64,000 nucleotides of DNA. Source: Panicum virgatum (taxonomy: Eukaryota > Streptophyta > Magnoliopsida > Poales > Poaceae). The notes under the pieces are model-generated. The model did no database searches. It worked only from the letters and a program-made list of their open reading frames with translations, and was not told where the DNA came from. The stretch is from the NCBI RefSeq assembly GCF_016808335.1, contig NC_053146.1, positions 5,371,015 to 5,435,014 of the forward strand, given 5' to 3'. The translations under genes were made by a program, and so were the position numbers. Shown piece after piece: positions 23,128 through 34,928 of the stretch. Positions within the stretch are counted from its first letter, which is position 1; every line of letters begins with the position of its first letter.

Positions 23128-25636
23128 CTAGAACTCTTGGCGCGGCGTTGCCGCTCCATTCGGAATCTGGCCAGTGTTTCGTGTTACTTCAGCTTTGTAG
23201 CTTCAACCCTTTGATGAGCATAAAAATGGTACAACGTATAACATATACATGAGTGATTAATGCCAGATTTTGATATATTCCTATTTGTAACAGGATAAGA
23301 GTTTTTTTATTTGTCTTGCTGTTTGGTTACCCTCTGAGTAAATTAGCTTAGCCGAGACATAGTATGGAAATGCATTCCGGTCTTCTACTTGTCTCTGCTT
23401 TTTCAACCGCAGATCAACAAGTACTATAAACGTAACGCGTATAAAATTTTAGCTTTGAGCAAATGCCATGACAATCTTATGGAAGGGCATGAAATCCTCA
23501 AGCAGCATTTACATAAGAAGCTGTTATAGTGGATCAACCATCCAGAAGTCACGAGTATGCCTATTTCCTGCAAAAGTACTCTGATACACACTTTGGAATT
23601 TCAATTGAGCATCTCAAGAAGCTATATTGTTTCATTGAAGTTTTATTGGCGAAGTCAACATCATGCCACTTGCTGTTCTAGTTCTCGACTGTTCTCCATA
23701 TTCTTCCATGGTGAGGCTGTATAAGGAAAGAAGAAACAAGTTGTAAACAATTTAGCTAGATTATGTTTAAAGTCTAAAAGCAAGCAAAGATAATGACTCA
23801 TAATTATACACAGCTTTTGCGAGCAGGGAAGCCGACAACTGAGTTCAAATTAGGTCATCTGGAGTCAAGAACCAAAACCTTCATTGTGGGCATTGAGGTT
23901 CTCAAGCTGATAATGATCATTTCCTGTGCCAAAAACTAAGGTTGACAATTAATACCTTATGCATAGAAATAATAGATGCAATATTCAAAAGGCTACTCCG
24001 ACCAGAAAAGGCTGATTTCCCAAGTTCAAGTTTGGCAATGCTATATGACAGTAAGCCCAATACCTCCAATTTGATGTGGCAAGAACTCAAGCTTGACCTT
24101 GGTGGCTTTGGCAATATTTGGCTGCTTGTAAATACTCAACATGTGTTAGTCAAATCCTAAGAAAGCAGTGCACTAACCGATTTGGTATTCTCCATGGTGC
24201 ACAATTGGTTGATAAAAAAGCTAATAATTCATCGTGAAGTGGTTGAGCTCATGATTTGTGGAAACTGCAAACCACTTGTCAACTACAATCCCTTAACTCA
24301 CAGACAAAGAAATGGAACAACAATCTATGCATGGGCCACAGCCTGTTCAAAAGCCTGCAGATAATTTCATGACGACACAACCAAATGGGTGCCACATTAG
24401 ATGCTGCAGCCAAGCGGATCGGCAATCAAGCTGATATATGGCACTGACTAACCAGTTGCTTTGAACCAATCAAGGCACTTCTAGCCATGGGCAAAAAACA
24501 TCAGTATAAGAAACTCACTTTCAAGTACAAAATTGGCTCTTACACGAAATTTTAACCTAGCATCTGCTTATGCACGTGAGAAAGTTTGCTAGATACTGAC
24601 AAGTGGAGAGCTAATTTGATTTAAAATCCTCATCACACCCGAGACAACTGCCAAAAAGGCAATCAAGAATGCATATGAAATATATGTAGTTTGTACAGAA
24701 TTAAAATGCAAAGATAGCATAAATTAAACTTGAGAGCAAGAGTTAGCACGAGGACTGAACATGCAGGAATAGCCAGCAGTTTTGTATTGAACATATAAAA
24801 GAATTTTACAGTAGCTTGGGATAAATTATGAAGCATTAGGGATAAATTGAAAATTATATATGTAGTTTTAGATAGAAAAGATGGGTCAAAGTGAACCATA
24901 ATTTTCACAACAAACTTATGTGATCCCTTCTTGAATCGAAGTCGTATTTTTATGTTTGGCAGGTCCTACTGGGCTACAACTCCTCCAAACACCAACTTTC
25001 AGTGAGCACCTTTACCTTAGAGCCTTTGGGGCATTTCCTCAAGCAGTTATTGGGCGTCGTACATGTTGACCACCGCTCTGGCTGTAGGGGCACTACCAGT
25101 CGTGCTCTGTGGTGACAGAGGCCCCAAGGGCCGCTATTTGCAGTGCAGGCTGGTGCGGCTCACCTTCTTCGACGCAAGAGCCTTGAGCTGCGCTGGCGCA
25201 GACACCACGGCTCCTTCACGAATCACCAGCCAGGTGTGGATGACGACGGACCTTGCAGCTGGCAGGAGAATATCGACCGGCAACTGCTGGGGGAATGGAA
25301 GGTGCTTGTGGATGAGTGGGGAGGAGTGTCAGCTAGATGGGAGAAAAAGATTCCAGTGCGGATGGCACTAGCTGGAGAGAGTGATGAAAGCGAGACGAGA
25401 TTGGGTCCATGGCCCTTGTGAGGAGGATTGGGAGAGCTCCTCGTGCGCCGGCGAGGGGGTAGGTGGACAACGGCGGCAGCGGCGCACACTCAGGAATCGG
25501 GACGAAGTGTCTAGAAACGCTAGGTAATTTGCCTGCAACTGTGGATGGTCCGATCAACATCCAACGGAAGAGAACGGCCAGCGACGTGGCCAAATAAGAC
25601 GCCAGATCCTATGGAGCAGATTTCGTTATGTAGAGA
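23128..25636 (-). mobile_element. Non-autonomous Helitron, 2509 bp, minus orientation
   Basis: On the minus strand the element starts TCTCTACATAACGAAATC (25636) and ends in a hairpin GCGGC-AAC-GCCGC (23142-23154) followed by CAAGAGTTCTAG (23128). This is the Helitron 3' signature, and the next host base is T. U1 has the joined flanks (GAAAGTACTCCC, near 4391). Inside are exon-like pieces: an ATG with a GC-rich context near 25415, and a 58-nt block at 24064-24121 between CAG and a GTATTG donor. I cannot name the donor genes. There is no Rep/helicase, so it moves in trans. Confidence 0.85.
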
Positions 25637-25901
25637 CTCCCTTTAATATGTTGCCATTGGGTTTCTAAAAGGCCACTTGAGAACCCCTAAATTTTGCATT
25701 TCCTGAATCGCATGCTCGGTGTAGCTGCAATCTACTAAGTACATAGTAACTAGGTTAGTTGACTAATTAAAACATATGCTTTTTAATTAATTATTTTGCT
25801 CTCTTAAAATTTATTTAACCACTTGGAAAGACCTGTTATACTTTGTATACTAGCTATAAATGACAATGGTACAAATTAAATTGTCCCGATGCGTATATTA
25901 A

Positions 25902-28220
25902 TCTCTATATTACGAATCCTACACCAAAAGCGAGCTAACGGATAGGGCCACGTCGCCCGTTAGACCGCAAACCATCGGATCGGGCCAACTCGTGACGCAG
26001 GCCGTCCGATACGGACCTAATCGGATCTCTGCCTGTTAAGCCACAAATCCGCAGCGCTCGAGAAGCCTCGCGAACCCGCCTCCCAGGCTCGCCTTCCCCG
26101 CCGGCCGCCGGCCGGCGCCCTATGCCCCTCCGCCTACTGCGCCTCCCTCCGCTTGCAGGATCCAGCACGAACTGCTGCCCTCCGCCGAGTACCTGCAATC
26201 GATCCTGACCTGACCTCATTCTCCCCTGCCCGTGCCACATATCGAGCGCATCTACGGGCGTCGCAGCATGTGGAGCGATTGGCGGCGTTGCTCAGACTCC
26301 GCACATGGGTGACTCACGCTCGCCTGCCGTGGTTGGATCTGGGGGCGACCGCTCCATTCAGGGCCTCATCACTCGCGCGCCCATGGCAGCCACAAAGGTC
26401 CCGGATGGCCCTCCTGTGGAGGACTGAGGAGGACGTGAGGAGGGCAACGCACGAACAGCGTGCGGGGGTGGAGGCCACCGGTACAGGAAGAAGAGGTGGC
26501 TATACTGCTTCTCCGGCTCGCTCATCATCGCCTCGTGGGCAGCCCTACTCAACTCTCTCGATGGACACGGCGACGGCAAACAAGGTAAACTCAACTACCT
26601 CTCGTCTCACCCTTTGCCTTTACCATTTTCCAATCCATCTCAAAGAGCCTCTTGCTGTTGTCGAGCCAACCTTGAATGAAGGCTCTGTTAATCCTGCTAT
26701 ATGGCATGGGAAAAATTTGATAATCCTGGTAATATACTTGTGTTAAATCTGACGAAAATAATATGCTTTCAGAGGTAACACTAATGCAAGAAGATCAATT
26801 GCGCTCTAGCAAATAGGTGCGCACTGAGAAAATATAAGCTACAAGATAGCCAGGTTGAGTTTCCGGAAGATTTGGTTGCGGATCTTCCTCAGACGGATGT
26901 TGATTGTCAAATTCGTATCAAGATAAGAGCAATTGCTGAAAGGGGACCTGATGTTCCTCCTGCAGCAGCAGAGACCGAATCATGCTCCTGCAGCCCCTGC
27001 AGGGCAAGCAAGCTAAGGTACTGCCTAACCACTTGCTCATATTCCAGTAATTACTGCTTACGGCAGAGGCAAGGTATGCTGAGAGAGTCTAAGGCTTGCA
27101 ACCCAAGAAGGACAATCCAAGGGGGGAAAAGAAACATAGAAATAATGTTTTATTACTTGCTATAGTAGCAATGACCATCTAATTAAGACTGTTATCAACA
27201 CAACATATGCAGAGCAGGTACTATTTGTTTATATTGTATAAAGATACATATGATGTGCAAGTTCTAAACCCACAGTAGAATTGAGAAACATGGCAACACT
27301 GTGCATATTTTTTTTCTTTTCATCACCTATCTTGTCATATATAAATAAACACATGGATGTTCTGTTAGTCTGAATATATTCTAATTTCCAGGGGCATTTA
27401 CTCAATGGATCATGCTAATTATGTGAAATGGTATGGTTGTCGAAAATTGCCTCTTCTCTTGCTGTCTTTACATTCTTAGAATAATAATATATATCTATTT
27501 ATGCAGGGCATCTAGACTTGGTCGAGCATCACAATAACCTCGCCGAAGTTGCTCATTCGGTGATTATGAATTTTAATTCCCATCTGAAATGTTCTACGTT
27601 CCTTTCCATTGTTTTTTTTAAAGACTCCTTGCCATTATATATATGCATGTCTTATGACTCAGATGTACAAATATACCTTGTAAGATGCCGTTACCCCATA
27701 GCATATGGGGATCCTTCAAATTAAAAAAAAATATTCAATACAAATGTTGCTCATATTTCAAAATTGTAATATAAACCCTACTTTCTTAGAAAAAATACTG
27801 TTTTTGTAATGGTTCAATCTGCACCATTTGTTGTCTTTATATTTGGTGCCATTTCTACTATATAGTGAAATGATATGTTTACACAGAATTGCCCGAGAGC
27901 AAAACAGTCTCATACAAAGTTATCAGACAACTTTCTGATATACCATGCATTGCTATTTCCTTTGTCACCTCAGAATTAAGTGCTATCAATTAATACATTG
28001 ACTAATTTCACATGCTACATGAATTGACAGTGGTACACAGTGATAACACAATCAAATCGAGCAACACAAAGAATATTTGATTATGATGAATTCAACGAAA
28101 CAAATTTGGTGTTATAAATATTATTATTATTTTGTAAATTTGATTAAAATCACCAGAAATCTATTTGGATCACAAGGCAACTCACCGGTGGGCGCGGCAA
28201 AGCCGCGCATGTGTTTCTAG
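25902..28220 (+). mobile_element. Non-autonomous Helitron, 2319 bp, plus orientation
   Basis: Starts TCTCTATATTACGAATCC and ends with the 7-bp stem hairpin GCGCGGC-AAA-GCCGCGC (28192-28208) followed by ATGTGTTTCTAG. The insertion is exactly between A (25901) and T (28221), as known for Helitrons. The empty site TTAA/TCAATG is present in U1 at 4651-4660. Inside are exon-like blocks, for example an ATG block ending AAG at 26584 before GTAAAC, and 26773-27016 after CTTTCAG, which reads YKLQDSQVEFPEDLVADLP. The source genes are not recognised and no Rep/helicase is present. The 5' end matches the other Helitron, so both belong to one family. Confidence 0.9.
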
Positions 28221-28412
28221 TCAATGACTATAGCTGAACATGGACATCATTAATTTGTCCAACCACACCAATACACCATAGTAGTTCATCATTGACCATC
28301 AACCAAGCAATTGTCGTCCTACTCATGATACCACTGCTTCTTAACTCCTTCCACCCTCCTACGCCCCCATATATAAAATTCATGCGATAGAACACAAGAG
28401 GAGGCATATAAA

Positions 28413-28484
28413 ATGACCATGGAGCGATACATAGAGAGAATGTGCGTGGTTGTGGATGAACTGAGCTTCTTGCCTAGCATTTGA
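28413..28484 (+). CDS. Small conserved ORF, 23 codons (unit U5 copy)
   Basis: Begins MTMERYIERMC and ends FLPSI, with the same length and stop as the U2 copy at 6447. The CCATATATAAAATTC box about 45 bases upstream is intact here. Function unknown. Confidence 0.3.
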   Translation: MTMERYIERMCVVVDELSFLPSI

Positions 28485-28961
28485 TGAATGGAATTTCAAC
28501 TTGAAAGCCAACAGTGTCTCCCTCTTCGTGCAAGGCAGTTCCACAACCTTGCGAACCCTGAGCCCAATGGGGGCAAACTGTGTACGTGCTAGTGGTCAAA
28601 CTAGATAGGAGGACAGGTTAACAACTGTGTGTTACCGTTCGGCTCTCAGTCTGATACTCTGATTATCTCAATATCAAATTACGAACATCTCCTGGATGTC
28701 ATTTGAGCTGAGCGTGGAATTCACACAGCCAGTCGATATACATGGACGTCTTTTCCAACAATTGGTTTTTAGGATTGTTTCCTAGCTTGATAGGAAAAAA
28801 ATGAATCATCGCAATGCGTGTATTATCTAATTATTAGTTAGGGAAAAGTCCAAACCTATTGTACCGCATCCACCATGCAAGAACAGAGAACACAAATCTA
28901 GAGCGCGCATATTTTACAGGTACCAAATTGCATCAGGCTTGATGCGAATACTGTCTAGTTA

Positions 28962-29387
28962 TAACATCTCCAGCAGTTTGGCAAATCGAGTTGCCATCTT
29001 TGATTTTTGGTAAAAACGTTAAAAATACTCCTCCAACAGTTTGGCAAAAGACTTGGCAATTTTTGGCAATTTGGGAAAAACCAGCCTCCAGCGCGTAAAT
29101 ATACGCGCGCGGCGCGCAGTTGGCATCGTGGTTTCTAGTCAGGTGGGAGGGTGAAAAAAGAAATAAATAATAGAGAAAGGTTCCTGATTTAAATTTTCAA
29201 GATGTGGAAGGGCATAAATATAATTTTGTTTCTCTCTCAGGGTTCCTGATGTAAGTTAGATCTGGATTTGGCAAGTGAATTATGTCAAACTGTTGGAGAT
29301 AAGTTTTTTTTACTTGGCATATCTTTTTAGAAGTTGGCAAAACACAAGATATGCCAAGTAAAATATGGCAAACTCTTGGAGATGCTC
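28962..29387. mobile_element. PIF/Harbinger-type MITE, 426 bp
   Basis: Termini TAACATCTCCAGCAGTTTGG and (reverse) GAGCATCTCCAAGAGTTTGC are inverted repeats. TTA duplications flank it (28959-28961, 29388-29390). The interior is AT-rich and contains inverted TTTGGCAA/TTGGCAAA motifs. Unit copy U2 lacks it. Confidence 0.85.
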
Positions 29388-29827
29388 TTAGTCACTAGTT
29401 TTGATCACCCAATAAAGTTCTCGTCTTCTTGAGATAGTAGTAGAAATTGCCCCCCCCCCAGGATGTGTATATTAATTAGGTGGCTAATTGTACATAGATA
29501 TCATTATTAATTTATCCAAGCACACCGCCCCGGGCCCCCGAAAGCAAAGGCCCCCCTCTGATGTATGTCGTTGTGTATAAGTACGTGCTAATGAGTACAG
29601 AAGCCAACAGGGATAACCAAGCGATCCGCGATCAAACCCACGGCCACGCCGCACGGCTCCTCAAGGCTTTCCGTCCACTCATGCTTTGAGTCCGGAGATA
29701 TAGTTGAGAATAGCTGATCTCTTTCCTTTTTTCTAGGCCGTAAACGCGCAGCAATCAAACGCAGTTGCAATTGCTCATCAAATAACTGATTGCCATTGGT
29801 AAGAATACAAGATACTAGGATTTGGGC

Positions 29828-29995
29828 GTCGTAGATCTGGGCGTCGACCTTCACTTGGACGACAGCGGCGGCTCGGGCGCTACCATCGCGGATGGCGCGG
29901 AGGCGCTCGAGCGCGGCGGACCGCGCCACCACCTCAGTGCCCTGGGTGCGCATGCGGCGGTCGGAGCCGCTCGCGTCTCCGAATGGGTCCTCCAT
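29828..29995 (-). pseudogene. Captured N-terminal exon of DNA polymerase alpha catalytic subunit
   Basis: From an ATG at 29995 the minus strand reads MEDPFGDASGSDRR, then ARSAALERLRAIRDGSARAA, then a KVDAQIYD end. This matches my memory of the N-terminus of plant DNA polymerase alpha catalytic subunits, which start with this Arg/Ala-rich helix and an IYD motif near the first exon junction. After IYD the match ends and the frame runs on into unrelated sequence to a stop at 29588. The GC-rich DNA at 29996-30430 may be the captured 5' flank of the same gene. The whole piece (about 29530-30430) interrupts unit U5. No transposon ends were identified, so the capturing agent is unknown. Confidence 0.55.
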
Positions 29996-30720
29996 GGCCT
30001 TCCCCTGGCGAAGAGCTACGCGCGGTGCCGTGCTGGCCTGCGCCCATCCGCTCCCACCGTTCCTCTCTCTCATTCTCTCTCTCTCCATTGAGGTCGGGCC
30101 GGCGGTGGGCAAGGCCTAGCGGCGCGTGTCCGGCGGCGGCCTGCACGTGGGGCGTGTGGCGGTGGCCGGTCGTGGGGCGCGCGGTGGCGGCCGCCGGGAG
30201 GTGTGGTGGACTGCGGGTTGATTTTAGAAAAGTTTAAGGGCTTATTTGAAAAACTTTTTGAGAGTGGAGAGTGGACAGCGGGTTGTATTCCAAGGAAGTT
30301 TAAGTACTTCTGCGCAAAATGACCGGAGAACGCAAGATCTGGACCATTCGCCCGGTCGATCCGACGGCCGGAAAATGCTGGTGACGTGGGCTGCTTCCTT
30401 GGCCGGGGAATTGGCCGAGAATCATGAGGTAAGATAGGTATCACTTTGGCACAAGAGCTGTAGTGTGTAGAGTGGTGCTTAAAATGGAAAGAGAGTGTTG
30501 GGCATCACTCTATACACACATTGTGGAGGGTCTAAGGGAACTGCACATCAAATGTAAAAAAAATTGGACTATTTCTCTATTTGCACATATCATCATTGCG
30601 CAGAACTATGCTAATTTTGTCTGTATCATCCTAATTTTCTTAGATGTCCCCGAAGAGACAACTTTTTACCAGCTTTATAAGTTGGGCTTTCTCTCCGTGA
30701 TTACCTAAAATTTTAGGGAA

Positions 30721-31302
30721 CCAACTTCTTCGTGTAAACCATGCAAACTTCAATATGGGCCATCGGATCAACATCCAAACGGTATGTGGGATTGGGTGAT
30801 TTTACAATTAACCGTCCGCTTCTAATCATGCTTTTGCAAATCACACGCACAACCCAGCCCATCCAGACATCCATCCTACTGGGCTGTGGGCCGTTACCCT
30901 CCTCCCCGGCCTTCCAGTTCGACAATTTTCGTGACCACATAATATATGGGCTTATTTTCTCGATGGGCACGTAGGGGCCCATATGTCATAGACAGATGTG
31001 TAGCTGACAAGTGGGTTCACAAAGCTTTCGTGGGCGGTGGCAGCCTCTATTTTGATCGCCCTGTGGCCTTCTTGTTGGTGTGTGCCTGTGTGGCCTCCAT
31101 CTCGCCCCGGAGCAATAGCGCTCTTGGCGCCACATAGCCCAGGATGAGCCACAGAAGCGTCTCCTCCTCATCTGCGGCTCTGCACCACCACCAAGATCCG
31201 CCAAGAAGAAGAGGAGAAGGCCCGTAGCCGCCAAGCGGAGAAGAACATTCGAGCGAGCGGCGGCAGGCACCTCGCGCGCGCAAAGCTTCTTCCTAGCTAG
31301 CC
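30721..31302 (+). promoter_or_regulatory. Upstream region and 5' UTR of MET1
   Basis: Single-copy-looking DNA between the repeat units and the MET1 start codon. The last 160 bases are rich in CTC and AGAAGAAG runs, as usual for plant 5' UTRs, and lead into GCCATGG. No TATA box can be assigned with confidence. Confidence 0.45.
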
Positions 31303-32985
31303 ATGGCGGCGGCGCTGGCTCACCAGGTGGGCGCCAACCAGCCGCCGCTGCTGTCCTCCCCCGCCCGCCTCCCGCGAAGCAGCAGCAATGCGCGGCTGCT
31401 CCCGGCGGCGTCCCTCGGCGGCCGCGGCGTGAGGCTGCTCCCGCGGGGCGCGCGGAGGGCCGCCGCCGCCGTCGCCCGGGCGTCGTCGGAGGCGAAGGCG
31501 GAGGCGGAGGCCAAGCCGACGGAGGGCGCGGCCGAGGAGGAGCGCCCGTACGAGGAGTACGAGGTCACGATCGAGAAGCCGTACGGGCTCAAGTTCTCCA
31601 AGGGCCGCGACGGCGGCACCTACGTCGAGGCCATCCTCCCCGGCGCCGCCGCCGACAAGACCGGGCAGTTCACCGTCGGCGACAAGGTGCTCGCCACCAG
31701 GTTGGTCCGTCCCGCCGTGCGATACTGCTACCGCCTGCCTGCCTTTGGATCATTAAATGCATCAACTGATCAAGAAACGATTTCGCTGTGCCCGATGAAC
31801 TGATCGCAGCGCCGTCTTCGGGGACGATATCTGGCCGGCGGCAGGGTACGGCCAGACCATGTACTCCATCCGTCAGAGGGTCGGCCCTCTCTACATGAAG
31901 ATGGAGAGAAGGTTTGGTAAGAACTAATTACTAGTTACTCCATTTTGCAATATTTGTCCATCTTTTTTCTCTCTCTGAAGTATAGGACCATCAAGTTAAA
32001 GTAGAACAGTTAGTTGCTTATGAGTTATGGATCTTTACTTCGTTCATCTTTGCAACATAGATGCATGTGACTGAGAATTGTTTTCTGAATGGCCCTGCTA
32101 ATTGCTGATTGGGTTCAGGTAAGTTGGATGGTGATGGTGAGCTCACGGAGAAGGAGATCATAAGAGCTGAGAGGAACTCTGGAGTGGTCAGTGGCAGGGT
32201 GAGAGAGATCCAGGTGAGCACACGCACCAAGAAGCATGAGTTCTGTATCTTCAGGTCTATCTGTAGAAGTGCGCTGAACAGTCATATATATAGATCAATG
32301 ATTTTTTGCTCATGAATGACAATGTCTGAAAACTGCACGCAGTTGCAAAACTACCAGAGGAAGATGGCACAGAAGATGCAGAGGGAAGAGGACCTCCGCA
32401 TGGGGCTCAGGCTGTACAAGTCAGTGAAATGATTATTGAGTTGTCCATCGTGCCATGATATTGCTTCAATTTGAAATCCATTTGACTTATGAAAACTTCA
32501 GGGATGGGAAATATGAGGAGGCATTGGAGAAGTTCGAGTCGGTATTGGGATCAAAACCAGAGAGCACCGAGGCTGCCATTGCCAGCTACAATGTTGCCTG
32601 CTCCTATTCCAAACTCAACCGGGTTGGATACTTCTCTGTTCTCTGATCTCTCACTATGCAAGGCATGTCTGCTGCCGAATACTCATATGAACTTTCCTCC
32701 GCAGATACAAGCAGGGCTTTCTGCGTTGGAAGATGCCCTGAAATCAGGCTATGAAGACTTTAAGGTATTACTACTAGCTCTTTTGCCGGCTTGCTGCATG
32801 AGAACCAATAAGTTCCTAACTAATAACACAAATTTGATTTCCTGCAGCGAATCCGCACCGACCCGGATCTCGAAAACTTGAGGAAATCAGAGGAATTCGA
32901 TCCCCTGCTTAAGAACTACGACGAGTCATTCATCAACGAGAACGCCCTCAACGCTATCAAGTCATTGTTCAGGTTCGGCAAGTGA
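31303..32985 (+). CDS. MET1: Chloroplast PDZ/TPR protein MET1 (ZKT), PSII assembly and repair
   Basis: Seven exons join in frame: 31303-31700, 31810-31916, 32119-32213, 32343-32419, 32502-32622, 32705-32764, 32848-32985. They total 996 nt, or 331 residues plus stop. All introns are GT-AG and short (about 70-200 bp). The GC-rich N-terminus (about residues 1-65, Ala/Arg/Ser-rich, few acidic residues) is a chloroplast transit peptide. A PDZ-like domain spans about residues 85-165 (KPYGLKFSKGRDG...GDKVLAT). Then come a Lys-rich region and TPR repeats from about 205 (DGKYEEALEKFE...YNVACSYSKLN). Order and length match the Arabidopsis MET1/ZKT protein, a thylakoid factor for photosystem II supercomplex formation. 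No damage is visible. It converges with the broken minus-strand gene whose last exon is at 35352. Confidence 0.93.
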
Positions 32986-33392
32986 GCAACTGAAACATGG
33001 TGGTAGCAGCAGGGGGCAATGCCGCTCTTCTCTGGTCTTGCAGTTTTGCATACTGCACTAGCCTACTGTGCAAAGCTCATGCCCATACAGTTCGTCCCCC
33101 GGTCTGTCAGTAGGTTGCAGTTCACACCTGTAGCTTAGCAATTCTTGGTGAGACTTGTACTTAACCATTTGATGAAGATACAGTATGTACATCCAAATAT
33201 GTGAAGCATCAACTAAAAGGCAAACATATTTTTCGATGAACACATGAGCCAACTATTGACAAAGTTGTTGCTTAATTGGTTTTTTTTTTGGTTTCAGATA
33301 GTTTAAAATGTCTGAAAACCTCAGTTCATTTTGGTTCACCAAACACCTGACAGCAAGGAATACCAACCTCAACCAAACAAAATATCAGGTTG
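32986..33392 (+). other. 3' UTR and downstream flank of MET1
   Basis: AT-rich, no open frame of note. A T-run at 33281 may lie near the transcript end. Ends at the target site of the solo LTR. Confidence 0.5.
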
Positions 33393-33397
33393 CTACA

Positions 33398-34928
33398 TGT
33401 AAGGATCGTGGCCCAAGAAGGGGGGTTGAATTGAGACTTTTTCAAATTTCTATCTAGTCCTTAACCTAGACTAGTATTGCTCAATCTATAAATTTGAAAC
33501 CTAGTCACTAGAGCATGCTAGCACAAGGTCCTTAGGTAGGTAAACACACTATCATGATCATGTTGCTTAAAAGATATCACACTAGCAAGATTAAAACCTA
33601 AGCAAAAGATCACACTATCATGCAAGTTGTCCTAGTCAAACTACAAGCAATCAAAGACAAGAGTAACAACAAAAGGATTTAATTGCTTGAAATAAAAGTG
33701 AGAGACACGAGACAACCGGATTTTTTCCCGTGGTATCGAGGAGTTGACGCTCCCCCCTAATCCACGTTGGAGCACCCACACAAGGGTATAGCTCCCTTGC
33801 TTCACCAAGGAGCAAGTGATCACTAAGAATGTTCTTTCTCCATCTCCGGAACGGCGAGCTTCACACCGTATACAATCTTCTTGTCTTGGGGCTCCCACAA
33901 ACACTAAGAGCTCACCAAGAACCTCCCGATCACCAAAACCGGCTAGGTGCCGTCAAACACCAAGAGTAACAAGCTCCTAAGCCTTCACTTGACCTACACT
34001 CAGTTGGCCCTAGCTCAAGCACACTTGCTACACTTGCAAAGGATGGATTCTTCAAGGTTGAAGCACAAACGAAATGCTAGATCTTCTCTTGTTTGCTCAA
34101 AGCACTTTCTCTTCTTCTCAAGGGTGGCCTCAAGTATTCAGAGTGTCAAAGGCAACTGAAATGAGCCATGGGGTGCCCTTATATAGAGTGGAAGGAGTTA
34201 CATAGCCATTGAAAGTCCACTGCAGAAAAACCGTGAGCACCGGAAGAACCGACAGGTGTCAGATTTGAGGCGTCGGTTCAACCGGTCTCTCTGTGTCCAA
34301 ATTGTAGCCGTTGGGGTTCTGAAACAGTATCCAGGCTTGCGTCAATGCACCGGTGCATGCTCCGTAGGGGCATCGGTTCAACCGGTGCTGAAGAGTTTCA
34401 CTGACCAACACAAACAAGCTCTCTGGAACATAGGACGTCTAATGCACCGGTGCTGAAGAGTTTCACTGACCAACACAAACAAGCTCTCTGGAACATAGGA
34501 CGTCTAATGCACCGGTGCTTTGATTCTGAACCGTCGGTTCAACCGGTGCTGAAGAGAAGTTGAAGTCCACCAAAACACGCTCTCTGGAACAAGGCACATC
34601 TAATGCACCGGTGCTTTGATTCTGAACCGTCGGTTCAACCGATGCTATAGGGATTTCTGATTTGATATCTGCTGGCATCCAAACTATAAATCCTATCTAA
34701 ATCAAGTGTCTTTCATCTCCTTATGACACTTGAGACTAGAAAGGTCCTTAATCTTTGAAAAAGAGTCCTTGGCACGCATGGTTGTTCCGAATTGAGGGGT
34801 CTCTTTTCACATTCCATATGAGACTTAACTAATCATTAATATTTCCTTCAAAACATACGTTAGTCGCATACGGTTGTCATTAATCACCGAAACTTACCAT
34901 TAGCATCTATCGGCCTAGATGCACTTCA
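33398..34928 (-). mobile_element. Solo LTR of a SIRE/Maximus copia element, 1531 bp
   Basis: Minus strand: starts TGAAGTGCATCTAGGCC (34928) and ends GGCCACGATCCTTACA (33398). Perfect CTACA duplications lie at 33393-33397 and 34929-34933, so this LTR is an insertion of its own and not the missing 3' LTR of the SIRE element further right. It is about 95% or more like the LTR piece at 58741-59135 where they overlap. It contains ACCGGT-rich arrays (34225-34640). Confidence 0.92.
34381..34510. repeat. Perfect 65-bp tandem duplication inside the solo LTR
   Basis: 34381-34445 and 34446-34510 are identical, each starting ACCGGTGCTGAAGAG and ending CGTCTAATGC. Two further, diverged units follow to about 34640. 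The identical pair indicates a recent slip. Confidence 0.95.

Larger units (their letters stand above)
15721..28380. repeat. Tandem unit U4, expanded by five insertions
   Basis: Removing the gypsy fragment (15859-17065), solo LTR (17319-20578), CACTA element (20757-22478) and two Helitrons (23128-25636, 25902-28220) leaves about 1.65 kb that follows U1 block by block: MEFQL-type block 15740-15858, GATCTCC 17091, ATATGAACGTGGGCGG 20581, AACTGCCAATCTAG 20741, GATGCCAACAGGAAATTC 22724, CTTTAATATGTTGCC 25643, TATATAAAATTC 28371. U1 therefore shows the pre-insertion state of most sites. Confidence 0.75.
28381..30720. repeat. Tandem unit U5
   Basis: Follows U2: leader ACACAAGAGGAGGCATATAAA (28393), the MEFQL-type block (28487-28600), GACGTCATTTGAGC-like sequence, ACCGCATCCACCATGCAAG (28863), and the stretch 29391-29525. 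After an insertion with a captured gene piece (about 29530-30430) it ends with the CCCCGAAGAGACAACTTT segment shared with U3. It contains a PIF-type MITE. Confidence 0.6.

Noticed and set aside
33398..34928. Taking this LTR as the missing 3' LTR of the SIRE element
   Set aside because: It has its own perfect CTACA duplication on both sides, and gene DNA (the last exon at 35352) lies between it and the SIRE internal region.
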